From Rhizobium sp. 007 (GTDB lineage Bacteria > Pseudomonadota > Alphaproteobacteria > Rhizobiales > Rhizobiaceae): a stretch of 64,000 nucleotides of DNA. The notes beneath the pieces were generated by a model that worked only from the letters and a program-made list of their open reading frames with translations, was not told the DNA's origin and did not search any database. This document shows, one piece after another, positions 53,175-62,536 of this stretch. Positions within the stretch are counted from its first letter, which is position 1, and each line of letters opens with the position of its first letter. The stretch is taken from assembly GCF_015353075.1 (NCBI RefSeq), contig NZ_CP064187.1, positions 3,353,001 to 3,417,000 on the forward strand, in the 5' to 3' direction. The translations under genes were made by a program, and so were the position numbers.

Positions 53175-53407
53175 TCTTCGCATCTCCAGGTTATATCTGC
53201 GCATGTAGGAATCTCAACGCCCGACGGCAAGTCGAAATAAAACTACATGCAACGATGGAAAACTTGTCTAAAATAACACACTAATATATAGTCTATAGTA
53301 TTCGATATAAACTTGAGCCTAGGACGCAGCTTCCGGAAATAGTTGCAACGGCAAGTCTCGCCAATAGCGCATCCGCGAATTGCCTCTGGGAAGTCAGGGA
53401 GGCTGAT

Positions 53408-54262
53408 GTGGAAGACTTTGTTCAGAAGCTCAGACACTATGTGAAGTCAGGCACGCCGGCCGAGCGCAGAATTGCGAAGTATTTTACCGAGCACCTGAAC
53501 GACCTTCCCTTCGAGACCGCTGCCTCCGTGGCCGACAGGCTCGATCTAAGCCCGATGACGGTTGGCCGTTTTCTGCGCGCCCTCGGCTATCAGGGTCTCG
53601 ACAGCGTCAAAGTCCATTTCCGTGAAACCGCAGTCACCTCTCCTGTCCAACTTCAAAATTCGCTCAACGCGTTGCAGACCGATGCCTCGGAAGGAAAATC
53701 GCTTGCCTTGCTCGTCACCGAGCAGATCCAGGCGCTGCACCACATCTACCATCTGACCGCACAGACGCACTGGGCCGAAGCCGTCGCGATGATTGGCATG
53801 GCGCGCGAAGTTTTCATTGCAACGCATGTACGGCTCGCGGGCTTCGCAACGCATTTCGCCCACCGGCTGACACGGTCCCGCGATGGCGTCCACGCACTGG
53901 ACGGTTCGGCAAACCGCTTCGCCGAACTCTTCGCTCGCCCGAGTGGCGAAGGCGCCCTCCTGATCATCATCGATTGCCGACGCTTCGGCAAAGCGCGTCT
54001 GTTGGCGCGAACCGCGCGGCGCTATGGCTACAAGGTCGTGCTGATCACAACGGAAAACAGCGACTGGCTGCCCGACCAATCCAACGTCATGCTGGCGCTT
54101 CCGCCTGCCCGCTCGCCCGACGAGGACAACCTTCCTCCGTTGATCGCTCTTCTCGACTGTCTGTCGGAATCGGTCATTGCCGCTGCAGGCGAAGAGGCGC
54201 TCGAACGCCGGCGGCGAATGTCGGAATTCGGCACCATTCTCGGAGAAAGCGGCAATCGCTAG
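53408..54262 (+). CDS. RpiR/MurR family regulator with SIS domain
   Basis: A 284-aa regulator with an N-terminal helix-turn-helix (FETAASVADRLDLSPMTVGRFL, read across the turn; about residues 37-58) and a C-terminal SIS sugar-phosphate domain (about 120-255; IATHVRLAGFATHFAHRL and LIIIDCRRFGKARL). GTG start at 53408. Upstream lies about 200 bp of unusually AT-rich DNA that probably contains its promoter. It ends on the same CTAG that ends the convergent FGGY kinase gene. The SIS ligand and target are unknown; the neighbouring polyol operon is a candidate. Confidence 0.88.
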   Translation: MEDFVQKLRHYVKSGTPAERRIAKYFTEHLNDLPFETAASVADRLDLSPMTVGRFLRALGYQGLDSVKVHFRETAVTSPVQLQNSLNALQTDASEGKSLALLVTEQIQALHHIYHLTAQTHWAEAVAMIGMAREVFIATHVRLAGFATHFAHRLTRSRDGVHALDGSANRFAELFARPSGEGALLIIIDCRRFGKARLLARTARRYGYKVVLITTENSDWLPDQSNVMLALPPARSPDEDNLPPLIALLDCLSESVIAAAGEEALERRRRMSEFGTILGESGNR

Positions 54263-55842
54263 CTTATCGCGTCCAGTTCGGCGCGATGGCGATACATCGC
54301 GAGAAACCGCCGGTATTCGCGATCATACAGAGCCTGCTTTGTCGCATCCGGCGCACGCTCTTCACCCCCGGGATACATCGCCACGCCGGCCGTCGTGAGA
54401 TCCTTATGTAAGCCACAGGCAACAGACGCCCCGATCGCGGTGCCCAGCAACACCGCCTCGTTCATCTTCGGAACGACGACCCTGCAGCCTGTCGCATCCG
54501 AATAAAGCTCCATCAGCACGGGGTTCTTCACATGCCCGCCCGCAACATGCAGCGTGTCCGGCACATAACCGTATTCCTTCATCTTTTCGAGAATATGCCG
54601 GATGCCGAGCGCAATGCCGACGGCCGTACGCCAGTAGAGCGCGCAAAGTCCGTCGAAGGACGTATCGAGCGTCAGCCCGCTGATAGTGCCGACGGCGTGC
54701 GGATCGGCAAGAGGCGACCGGTTGCCGTGGAAATCCGGCAGCACGAAGATGCGCGAGCCGAGCGCGTCGCCTTCTTCGGCACGCAATTGCGCAATGCGGG
54801 AGACGATCTTCTGATGCAATGCGGCGGTGGGCTCGCCCCCGGCAGCATGCATGCGCACGATATGCTCGAGCAACGCACCCGTCGCCGATTGACCGGCTTC
54901 AACAAGCCACGAATCCTGAAAGACGACCTCGTAGTAAGGTCCCCACATGCCATGGCTTGGCTTTCGATCGCGGGAGAACGAAATGATGCAGCTCGAGGTT
55001 CCCGCAATGAGCGCCAACTGACGCTCAAGCTGCGTTGGGTCGGCCGCATAGCCGGCAAGCGTGCCGAGCGCGCCCGCATAGGCGTCGATCAGGCCCGCCG
55101 AAACGTGGCAATCCGTCGTCAGCCCGAGTGCCGATGCAGCCTCCTGGGTGAGCGTGCCGACGCTTGTGCCGACCGATGCTGTCTCGTCGGGCAGACGGCC
55201 GCGCTCCTGCAGGTCTTCCAGACCGATCTGCGCGAGAAAATCTTTCTGCCAGCCCGTTTCCTTGTGCGCCAGATAATTCCACTTCGCCGTCAGCGTGCTG
55301 CGCGAACGGGCAATCGAGCCCGTCGCCTTCCACGTCATGAAGTCGGCAAGATCGAAGAAATAACCGGCATTCATCCAGGTGCCAGGCAGTTTCTTCTTCA
55401 GCCACATCAGCTTTGGCATCTCCATCTCCGGCGACATGAAATGCCCGGAATGATCGAGAACCGCATGGCCGGTTGCCGTGCAGAAATCAGCTTCGTTCAA
55501 CGCCCTGTGGTCGAGCCAGACGATCGTGTCGAAGCGCCTCTCGCCCCCGGTCGAGACGCTGATCTGTCCACCATCGACATCGCGGACGACGAGCGAGCAT
55601 GTGCCGTCGAAGCCGATCGCACCGACAGACGCAGGAGCTGCGCCCGATTGTTCCATCGCCTTGCGAACGACGATGCAGACCGCAGACCAGATGTTTTCGG
55701 AATCATGTTCGGCATGATTTTCACGCGGCCTATTCATGATGATCGCATGTTCGGCCTTTCCGAGCAGGCGACCGCGGGCATCGAACACACCGGCACGCGC
55801 GCTGCCGGTGCCGACATCCACCGCAACCACATGATCATGCAT
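54259..55842 (-). CDS. FGGY family carbohydrate kinase (ribulokinase-like/YpCarbK-like)
   Basis: Sugar kinase of 527 aa, longer than xylulokinase. The ATP-binding loop VAVDVGTGSARAGVFD at the N-terminus, the substrate segment GFDGTCSLVV, and the LIAGTSSCIISF and VAGGHVKNPVLMELYSD segments are intact. The subgroup phosphorylates ketopentoses or ketohexoses of the polyol pathways. The ATG at 55842 overlaps the HAD stop (TGATG). Last gene of the SorC-smoEFGK-mtlK-HAD-kinase operon; it may phosphorylate the ketose made by MtlK (fructose, tagatose or ribulose). Confidence 0.87.
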   Translation of the reverse strand: MHDHVVAVDVGTGSARAGVFDARGRLLGKAEHAIIMNRPRENHAEHDSENIWSAVCIVVRKAMEQSGAAPASVGAIGFDGTCSLVVRDVDGGQISVSTGGERRFDTIVWLDHRALNEADFCTATGHAVLDHSGHFMSPEMEMPKLMWLKKKLPGTWMNAGYFFDLADFMTWKATGSIARSRSTLTAKWNYLAHKETGWQKDFLAQIGLEDLQERGRLPDETASVGTSVGTLTQEAASALGLTTDCHVSAGLIDAYAGALGTLAGYAADPTQLERQLALIAGTSSCIISFSRDRKPSHGMWGPYYEVVFQDSWLVEAGQSATGALLEHIVRMHAAGGEPTAALHQKIVSRIAQLRAEEGDALGSRIFVLPDFHGNRSPLADPHAVGTISGLTLDTSFDGLCALYWRTAVGIALGIRHILEKMKEYGYVPDTLHVAGGHVKNPVLMELYSDATGCRVVVPKMNEAVLLGTAIGASVACGLHKDLTTAGVAMYPGGEERAPDATKQALYDREYRRFLAMYRHRAELDAIS

Positions 55843-56531
55843 CAAGGGCGAGCCCCATCCAGCTTTTGTTTCTGGATAAGGTGTATCAAATCCGGCATTG
55901 CGTCAAATACGCGTTCCGGCGAAAGCCGCTCGAGTTCGGCACGATAACCTGCAAAATTGGCATGTGAGCCGCCGGTAAAGGCAAAGACCGTCATGCCTGC
56001 GGCCTTCGCTGCCTCGATCCCGGCAGGGCTGTCTTCGATTACGACGCAGTTCTTCGGATCGACGTGCATTTCGCGGGCCGCATGCAGGAAGAGGTCCGGC
56101 GCCGGCTTTCCATTCTTCACCATCGAGGCGCTGAAGATGTTCGGTAGCTTGTCGATAAGGCCGGTGACGGTGAGCGACAGCCTGATGCGCTCGACCTGGC
56201 TCGACGAAGCGACGCAGCAAGGGATGTCGAGCGCGTCGATCGTCGCACCTATGCCTTCGATCGGCCTCAGTTCTTTCCTGAATCGCGCATAGAGATTGGT
56301 GCGGATGCGCTCGAGAAACTCGTCGCCGGCATACACCTGATATTCGCTCTTCATCGTTTCGATGACGGTCGCGAGGCTCCTGCCGAGGAAGCGCCCATAG
56401 ACCTCTTCCTCGGTGATCGGCACTCCGAGGTCGTTCATCGCCTCGACGAGCACGCTGACGGAGATCGGCTCGCTATCGACGAGGACACCGTCACAATCGA
56501 AAATGACCAGGCGTGTTTCAGAATCAGCCAT
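55842..56531 (-). CDS. HAD superfamily hydrolase (beta-phosphoglucomutase-like)
   Basis: Phosphatase-type protein of 229 aa. Motif I is LVIFDCDGVLVDSEP (nucleophile and acid/base aspartates), motif II is SSQ near residue 111, the lysine is in MVKNGKPAPD and motif IV is VIEDSPAGIEAAKAAGM. Coupled by one base to the kinase start and 93 nt after mtlK. Role: dephosphorylating a sugar phosphate, perhaps as a detoxifying side reaction of polyol catabolism; inferred from the operon. Confidence 0.88.
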   Translation of the reverse strand: MADSETRLVIFDCDGVLVDSEPISVSVLVEAMNDLGVPITEEEVYGRFLGRSLATVIETMKSEYQVYAGDEFLERIRTNLYARFRKELRPIEGIGATIDALDIPCCVASSSQVERIRLSLTVTGLIDKLPNIFSASMVKNGKPAPDLFLHAAREMHVDPKNCVVIEDSPAGIEAAKAAGMTVFAFTGGSHANFAGYRAELERLSPERVFDAMPDLIHLIQKQKLDGARP

Positions 56532-56624
56532 GAAGACCAACCAGAGTTCGGTTCGGGCGCGTTATCGGCTCGCGCATGCGCAAGCCGGATCAATGGCGGC
56601 AGGAATTGCCGCCATGTTGATTTC

Positions 56625-58106
56625 CTACACTGCAAGCTTGCCCTCGAGATAGAGCTGCAAGGTCGCGCGGGTCCGCTTTTCCCACAGTGTTTTCAGGGCA
56701 TGCGTAAAACGCTTGCAGAACAATTCGGATTGCGACACCTCGCCGAAAATGTCGTCGAAGACGAGGAACGCCGCCGGATCGTCCTTTGCCTTCAGCGCGG
56801 CGGCATGGAGCCGATCGGCACTAGCATCGTTGAAAACGATCTCCTTGCCGCTGTCGGTCGTGCCCGCGAAGTAACGGCACCAGAGAGCCGAAACCAGCGA
56901 AAGGCCGACGACGTCCTTGCCCTGGCGCAGATTGTCGAGCGTGGATGGCAGGATAAATTTCGGCTGACGGTTCGAACCGTCCTGCGCCAGGCGCGGGATC
57001 GTGTCGGCGATCTTCGGGTTCAGAAGACGGCGTTCGATCAGCGCGAAATAATCCTTGAGCGAGGTATTCGGCACCGGCGGCACGATCGGGATGATCTCGT
57101 CGTTTTCGAGCTTGGCGAGGAAGGCGCGGATCAGAGGCTCTTCCATCGCGTCATGCACGAAATGGATGTCCATCAACGCCGCCGGATACGCGATCGCCGC
57201 ATGGCCGCCATTGAGGATGCGTATCTTCATATGCTCGTAAGGCGTGACATCCGGCACGAAGGTGACGCCGACTTTATCGAGCGCTGGCCGTCCGGCAGTG
57301 AACTTGTCTTCCAGCACCCATTGCTTGAACTCTTCACAATAGACCGGCCAGTTGTCTTCAATACCGAAAGTATCCGTCAGCAAATCGATCTCGCGCTGGC
57401 CTGTTGCCGGCGTAATGCGATCGACCATGGCATTCGGGAAGGCGACATTCGCCTTGATCCACACGGCAAACGCCGGATCGGAAAGCTCCGCCATACCCAA
57501 GACGGCGTTTCTGGTGACGGCACCGTTATGCGGAATGTTGTCGCAGGACATAACGGTGAAGGGCACGGTGCCCTTCTCCTTGCGTGCCTTGAGACCGGCA
57601 ACGATAAGGCCGAAAACGGTTTTCGGCTCGGACGGGTTTTTTCCGTCCGCAACAATCGCCGGATGCGATGGATTGAATTTGCCGGACGCGTCGATGAAGT
57701 ATCCGCCCTCGGTGATCGTCAGCGAGACAATGCGGATTGCAGGATCGGAGAGCTTGGCAACGATGGCTCCGGAATCGCCGACCGGCAGGATGTCGACCAT
57801 CGGCCCCGTGACACGCGCCGCCGTCTTGTTGTTGTCCTGCTCCACGACCGTCGTCAGGAAGTCCTGCGCGGCAAGCTTCTCGCGCATCGCGGCGTCGGAA
57901 GGTAGCATGCCTGCGCCGATGATGGCCCAGTCGTGATCCTGTCCTTGGTTGAAAAGGTCATCGAGGTAGATAGCCTGGTGGGCGCGGTGGAAATTGCCAA
58001 CGCCGAAGTGCACGATGCCGGCCGTGAGCGACGCTCGGTCATAAGCCGGGATTTCGGCCGTTTTAGCCGCATCGGTAAGCGTTGCCAGCGATAATTTGCA
58101 CGTCAT
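56625..58106 (-). CDS. mtlK: Mannitol 2-dehydrogenase (long-chain polyol dehydrogenase)
   Basis: NAD-dependent oxidoreductase of 493 aa converting D-mannitol (and often D-arabitol or D-sorbitol) to the ketose. The coenzyme region near the N-terminus (VHFGVGNFHRAHQAIYLDDL) and the catalytic K-x4-N-x2-H motif in MKIRILNGGHAAIAYPAALM identify the family. It follows smoK by 102 nt in the smo operon. In Sinorhizobium-type operons a short-chain sorbitol dehydrogenase smoS lies between smoK and mtlK; here none does. Confidence 0.93.
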   Translation of the reverse strand: MTCKLSLATLTDAAKTAEIPAYDRASLTAGIVHFGVGNFHRAHQAIYLDDLFNQGQDHDWAIIGAGMLPSDAAMREKLAAQDFLTTVVEQDNNKTAARVTGPMVDILPVGDSGAIVAKLSDPAIRIVSLTITEGGYFIDASGKFNPSHPAIVADGKNPSEPKTVFGLIVAGLKARKEKGTVPFTVMSCDNIPHNGAVTRNAVLGMAELSDPAFAVWIKANVAFPNAMVDRITPATGQREIDLLTDTFGIEDNWPVYCEEFKQWVLEDKFTAGRPALDKVGVTFVPDVTPYEHMKIRILNGGHAAIAYPAALMDIHFVHDAMEEPLIRAFLAKLENDEIIPIVPPVPNTSLKDYFALIERRLLNPKIADTIPRLAQDGSNRQPKFILPSTLDNLRQGKDVVGLSLVSALWCRYFAGTTDSGKEIVFNDASADRLHAAALKAKDDPAAFLVFDDIFGEVSQSELFCKRFTHALKTLWEKRTRATLQLYLEGKLAV

Positions 58107-58208
58107 GTTTCAGTCCTCTTGAGGTCTTGCGAAGCGGATCCGCCGCTCTGCTCTCAGCAAACCGGACGCCTTGCCCGGCCTGCATTCTCACCCCGCCCGG
58201 CATTTGCG

Positions 58209-59207
58209 TCAGATGGCGAGACCGCCCTCGTTGAATTTATGGATGCGCGTCTTGTCCGGCGTCAGGTAGACGGTGTCCCCGGCCTTCGCCGGGAAATCGC
58301 CGCCACCGCGTGCAGTAATCGAGCCGATACCATCGACGTCGATATGCAGGAACGTGTCGGAGCCGAGATGCTCGGCGACGATGACCCTGCCCTTCCAGTC
58401 GCCGCTTTCGGTCGAAAGCAGCACATGCTCCGGACGCACGCCGATCGTATGCGCATTCAGCGCAGCCGCATTCTGACCGGTGATGAAATTCATCTTCGGC
58501 GAGCCGATGAAACCGGCCACGAAGAGATTGCGCGGGCTCTTGTAGAGCTCCAGCGGCGAGCCCACCTGCTCGATGTTGCCGCGGTTCAACACGACGATCT
58601 TGTCGGCCATTGTCATGGCTTCCACCTGGTCGTGGGTGACGTAAACCATCGTCGTCTTCAGTTGCTGGTGCAGTTCGCTGATTTCGATGCGCATGTTGAC
58701 GCGAAGTGCGGCATCGAGGTTCGATAACGGCTCGTCGAAGAGGAAGGCCGATGGCTGGCGCACGATGGCGCGACCGATCGCGACACGCTGCCGCTGGCCG
58801 CCGGAAAGCTGGCGCGGCTTGCGCTCCAGATAATCCGTCAGGTTCAGGACGCGTGCGGCATCGCTTACCTTCCTGTCGATCTCGGTCTTGTCCATGCCGG
58901 CCATCTTCAATGGGAAGGCAATATTGTTGCGCACGCTCATATGCGGATAAAGCGCATAGGATTGGAACACCATCGCAAGCCCGCGCTCGGATGGCGCCTT
59001 TTCGGTCGCGTCCTTGCCGTCGATGACGATCTTGCCGCCGGAAACGTCCTCCAGCCCGGCGATCAGCCTGAGCAACGTGGACTTGCCGCAGCCCGACGGG
59101 CCGACGAAGACGACGAATTCGCCGTCCTGGATGTCGAGATCGATCGAAGGGATGACCTTGGCTTCGCCGAAGACCTTCGAAACGCTCTGAAGGGTAATGC
59201 TGCCCAT
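58209..59207 (-). CDS. smoK: Polyol ABC transporter ATP-binding protein
   Basis: Cytoplasmic ATPase of 332 aa of the MalK/UgpC type: Walker [10 protein letters not shown], signature [16 protein letters not shown], Walker [17 protein letters not shown] and a C-terminal MalK-like regulatory fold with TOBE ([20 protein letters not shown], near residues 235-255). Fourth of the smoEFGK genes, 18 nt after smoG. Confidence 0.92.
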   Translation of the reverse strand: MGSITLQSVSKVFGEAKVIPSIDLDIQDGEFVVFVGPSGCGKSTLLRLIAGLEDVSGGKIVIDGKDATEKAPSERGLAMVFQSYALYPHMSVRNNIAFPLKMAGMDKTEIDRKVSDAARVLNLTDYLERKPRQLSGGQRQRVAIGRAIVRQPSAFLFDEPLSNLDAALRVNMRIEISELHQQLKTTMVYVTHDQVEAMTMADKIVVLNRGNIEQVGSPLELYKSPRNLFVAGFIGSPKMNFITGQNAAALNAHTIGVRPEHVLLSTESGDWKGRVIVAEHLGSDTFLHIDVDGIGSITARGGGDFPAKAGDTVYLTPDKTRIHKFNEGGLAI

Positions 59208-59225
59208 GTTTGTCTCCCTGATGTC

Positions 59226-60056
59226 TTATTTCACCGCGCCGAAGGTCAGGCCGCGGACGAGTTGTTTTTGTGAGAACCAGCCGAGGATCAGGATCGGCGC
59301 GATTGCCATTGTCGATGCTGCCGAAAGCTTGGCGTAGAACAGACCTTCGGGGCTGGAGTAGGAGGCGATGAATGCCGTCAGCGGCGCGGCTCTCGAGGCG
59401 CTGAGGTTCAGCGTCCAGAAGGCTTCGTTCCAGGCCAGTATGATGTTGAGGAGCAGCGTCGAGGCAATGCCCGGTATCGCCATCGGCGTCAGCACGTAGA
59501 TGATTTCCTTGGCAAGCGATGCGCCGTCCATGCGCGCCGCCTCGAGGATTTCGCCAGGGATTTCCTTGAAGTAGGTGTAGAGCATCCAGACGATGATCGG
59601 CAAGTTGATCAGCGTCAGCACGATCACCAGCCCCATCCGGCTGTCGAGCAGGCCGAAATTGCGGAACATCAGGTAGATCGGAATCAGCGCGCCGACCGGC
59701 GGCATCATCTTCGTCGACAGCATCCACATCAGCACGTCCTTGGTCCGCTTGGTCGGCGAGAATGCCATGGCCCAGGCGGCAGGGATGGCGATGATCAGGC
59801 CGATCAGCGTCGAGCCGAAGGAAATGATCACCGAATTCATGAAGTGGCCGAGATAGTTCGACCGGCTCTGCACCTCCGCATAGCTTTCCGTCGTCCAGTG
59901 GAAGAACAGGAACTGCGGCGGCGAGGCAATCGCGTCGGCCTCCGACTTGAAGCTCGTAAGAAACGTCCACAGGATCGGGAAGAAGATCAGGATCGCCAGC
60001 GTCCAGGCGATCGCCGTCATGATCACCTTGCGTTGAGTTGTAACTTTTCTAGCCAT
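59226..60056 (-). CDS. smoG: Polyol ABC transporter permease 2
   Basis: Inner-membrane permease of 276 aa with six helices and the EAA loop GEILEAARMDGASLAKEIIY (near residues 175-194). The ATG at 60056 (MARKVTTQRKVIM) begins one base after the smoF stop; an in-frame extension to 60182 would overlap smoF by over 100 bp and lacks family similarity. Confidence 0.92.
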   Translation of the reverse strand: MARKVTTQRKVIMTAIAWTLAILIFFPILWTFLTSFKSEADAIASPPQFLFFHWTTESYAEVQSRSNYLGHFMNSVIISFGSTLIGLIIAIPAAWAMAFSPTKRTKDVLMWMLSTKMMPPVGALIPIYLMFRNFGLLDSRMGLVIVLTLINLPIIVWMLYTYFKEIPGEILEAARMDGASLAKEIIYVLTPMAIPGIASTLLLNIILAWNEAFWTLNLSASRAAPLTAFIASYSSPEGLFYAKLSAASTMAIAPILILGWFSQKQLVRGLTFGAVK

Positions 60057-60057
60057 C

Positions 60058-60930
60058 TCAAGCCTCCAGATTCTTGCCGACAAGGCGGACAAGGAAGATC
60101 GCGACGATGTTGGCGAGGATGACCGCAATGATCCCGCCCGCCGAAGCGCCGCCGATATCGAACTGAAGAAGCGCCTGCGCATAGACGAGGTAGGTCAGGT
60201 TCGTGCTCTGCGTGCCCGGGCCGCCGTTGGTGGTAACCAGGATTTCGGCAAAGACCGAGAGCAGGAAGATCGTCTGGATCAGGATCACCACCGTGATGGC
60301 GCGCGCCATATGCGGCAGAATGATATAGATGAATCTCGATATCGCGCCGGCGCCATCCATTTCGGCAGCTTCCTTCTGCTCCTCGTCCAGCGACTGCAGA
60401 GAGGTGAGCAGGATCAGCGTCGCAAACGGCAGCCACTGCCAGGCGACGATCAGAATGATCGAGAACAACGGCGCGTTTGCCAGCCAGTCATAGGGCTGCA
60501 GTCCGAGCGCCTTGGCAAGATGCGCAAAGAGCCCGTTGACCGGGTTCATGAACATGTTCTTCCAGACAAGCGCTGCCACCGTCGGCATGACGAAGAACGG
60601 CGCAATCACCAGGATGCGCACGATGCCCTGGCCATAGATGTCCTGGTCGAGCAGCAAGGCGAAGGCGATACCGCCGACCACGGTGATGATCAGCACGCCG
60701 AGCACCAAAAGCAGCGTATTGGTGAGTGCTGCGAAAAAGGCCGGATCGGACAGGAAGTAGCTGTAGTTCAGAAAGCCGACGAAGCTCTCCATTCCCGGGC
60801 TGAGAAGGTTGTAGTTCAACAGTGAGAAGTAGATCGTCATCGCAAGCGGGACGATCATCCACGCGAAGAGAAGCACGACGGACGGTGCGATCATCATTCG
60901 CGCTGCGGAGCGGGTGTGTAACGTTGCCAT
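60058..60930 (-). CDS. smoF: Polyol ABC transporter permease 1
   Basis: Inner-membrane permease of 290 aa with six helices and the EAA loop KEAAEMDGAGAISRFIYIIL (near residues 191-210). It follows smoE after 132 nt holding a strong terminator-like hairpin, so its transcript depends on read-through. Confidence 0.92.
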   Translation of the reverse strand: MATLHTRSAARMMIAPSVVLLFAWMIVPLAMTIYFSLLNYNLLSPGMESFVGFLNYSYFLSDPAFFAALTNTLLLVLGVLIITVVGGIAFALLLDQDIYGQGIVRILVIAPFFVMPTVAALVWKNMFMNPVNGLFAHLAKALGLQPYDWLANAPLFSIILIVAWQWLPFATLILLTSLQSLDEEQKEAAEMDGAGAISRFIYIILPHMARAITVVILIQTIFLLSVFAEILVTTNGGPGTQSTNLTYLVYAQALLQFDIGGASAGGIIAVILANIVAIFLVRLVGKNLEA

Positions 60931-60980
60931 GGCGATGACCGATCCTGTTTCGAGGGGCGTCTGGCTGCAGGGCAGCTAAG

Positions 60981-61020
60981 AAAAAGGGGCCGCCGACGCT
61001 ATTCGGGCATTCGGCGGCCC
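60981..61020 (-). terminator. Terminator-like hairpin between smoE and smoF (attenuator)
   Basis: GGGCCGCCGA (60987-60996) and TCGGCGGCCC (61011-61020) form a perfect 10-bp GC-rich stem with a 14-base loop; on the minus strand a CTTTTTCTT tract follows. It lies within the operon, 43 bp after smoE, where partial termination or mRNA end protection would raise receptor levels over permease levels. Confidence 0.75.
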
Positions 61021-61062
61021 AGAGGGGTGGGAGGTCAACGATCCCACCGTCTCAGGAGGTTA

Positions 61063-62373
61063 TTATTTGATGTAACCAGCCTTGGTCATTTCGCGGGTCG
61101 CCAGTTGCTGCGCGCTCTGCAGCGCCTGGTCAACCGAGACCTGGCCGGCGAGAGCCGCGGAGAACTGCTGGCCGACGGCCGTGCCGATGCCCTGGAATTC
61201 CGGGATCGCCACAAACTGGACGCCGACATAGGGAACCGGCTTTACGGTCGGCTTGGTCGGGTCAGCCGCATTGATGGAGTCGAGCGTCATCTTCGCGAAA
61301 GCCGCAGCCTTCTGGTATTCCGCGTTCTCATAGAGCGAGGTACGCGTGCCGGGAGGTGCGTTCAGCCAGCCTTCCTTCTCGGCGACGAGCTTGGTGTAGT
61401 CCTTGCTCGTTGCCCAGGCGACGAACTTCTCGGCTGCTTCGACCTTCTGCGAGCTCGCCGGGATGGCAAGGCTCCAGGCCCACAGCCAGTTGCCACGCTT
61501 GCCGAGACCCTTGTCCGGAGCCAGTGCGAAACCGACCTTGTCGGCAACCGTCGATTCCTTCGGGTTGCTGACGAAGGAGGCCGCCACGGTGGCGTCGATC
61601 CACATGCCGCACTTGCCAGTCTGGAAGAGCGCCAGGTTTTCGTTGAAGCCGTTGGACGAAGCGCCGGGAGGGCCGGCTTCCTTCATCAGGTCGACGTAGA
61701 AGGTGAGCGTGTCCTTCCACTCCGGCTGGTCGAACTGGGGTTTCCAGCTCTCATCGAACCAGCGGGCGCCGAAGGAGTTCGACATCGCCGTCAGGAAGGC
61801 CATGTTTTCGCCCCAGCCGGCTTTGCCGCGCAGGCAGATGCCGTAGATTTCCTTGTCCTTGTCGGTGATCTTCTTCGCAGCGTCGGCGATGAAGTCCCAG
61901 GTCGGCGCGTCGGGCATCTTCAAACCGGCGGCGTCGAAGAGGTCTTTCCGATACATGACCATTGAGCTTTCACCGTAAAACGGCGCCGCATAGAGCTTGC
62001 CGTCTACAGTCAGGCCGCTGCGAATGGCCGGTAGCAGGTCGTCGGCGTCATAGTCGGCGCCCAGGTTGTCGAGCGGCAGGAGCCAGCTCTGCTTTGCCCA
62101 GATCGGGACTTCATAAGTGCCGATCGTCAGAACGTCGTACTGGCCACCCTTGGTCGCGATGTCAGTCGTGACCTTCTGGCGCAGAACGTTCTCTTCGAGG
62201 GTAACCCATTCAAGGTCGATGTCGGGATTCTTCGCCTTGAAGTCGTCCGTCAGCTTCTGCATCCGGATCATGTCGCCGTTGTTGACGGTCGCGATCGTCA
62301 GCGTTTCAGCCGAAGCCATGCCCGCAAACGCCAATGCTGAGCAGGCGCCCAGCAGAATAGTTCTCAATGTCAT
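61063..62373 (-). CDS. smoE: Polyol ABC transporter substrate-binding protein
   Basis: Periplasmic receptor of 436 aa, extracellular-binding family 1. Signal peptide about 1-21 (GACSALAFAGMASA), then ETLTIATVNNGDMIRMQKL; central KLYAAPFYGESSMVMYRKDLF and TGKCGMWIDATVAASF segments are typical of SmoE/MtlE proteins that bind mannitol, sorbitol or related polyols. GGGAGGAAGAT precedes the ATG at 62373. First transport gene after the SorC regulator on the same strand. Confidence 0.92.
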   Translation of the reverse strand: MTLRTILLGACSALAFAGMASAETLTIATVNNGDMIRMQKLTDDFKAKNPDIDLEWVTLEENVLRQKVTTDIATKGGQYDVLTIGTYEVPIWAKQSWLLPLDNLGADYDADDLLPAIRSGLTVDGKLYAAPFYGESSMVMYRKDLFDAAGLKMPDAPTWDFIADAAKKITDKDKEIYGICLRGKAGWGENMAFLTAMSNSFGARWFDESWKPQFDQPEWKDTLTFYVDLMKEAGPPGASSNGFNENLALFQTGKCGMWIDATVAASFVSNPKESTVADKVGFALAPDKGLGKRGNWLWAWSLAIPASSQKVEAAEKFVAWATSKDYTKLVAEKEGWLNAPPGTRTSLYENAEYQKAAAFAKMTLDSINAADPTKPTVKPVPYVGVQFVAIPEFQGIGTAVGQQFSAALAGQVSVDQALQSAQQLATREMTKAGYIK

Positions 62374-62408
62374 ATCTTCCTCCCAGAAGATGGGTATGAG
62401 CATTCGCT

Positions 62409-62422
62409 TTGCTCGTGAGCAA
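62409..62422. promoter_or_regulatory. SorC-type operator near smoE
   Basis: TTGCTC-GT-GAGCAA, a perfect dyad, followed at once by TTACTCA (62423-62429). It is 36 bp upstream of the smoE start. The TGAGCAA half recurs at 62526 and 63555. Confidence 0.6.
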
Positions 62423-62509
62423 TTACTCACTACAGTGCGTCGAATGTCAATTGGAATCGTTGCTGCACCAGCGAAATGGCAAGCTATCCGATTGATTTTA
62501 AATATGATA

Positions 62510-62536
62510 TTTTTTGCTCAAGACGTGAGCAAAAAA
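62510..62536. promoter_or_regulatory. Large dyad overlapping the SorC gene stop codon
   Basis: TTTTTTGCTCA-agacg-TGAGCAAAAAA, perfect 11-bp arms and a five-base spacer. The stop codon of the regulator lies inside it. The A-rich right end argues against a terminator in either direction; the shared TGAGCAA half-sites make it a probable second operator. Confidence 0.6.

Noticed and set aside
58237..59970. A 577-codon minus-strand open frame
   Set aside because: Out-of-frame shadow running across smoK and smoG.
62510..62536. Terminator of the SorC regulator
   Set aside because: The 3' side of the stem is A-rich on both strands, so there is no T tract for intrinsic termination.
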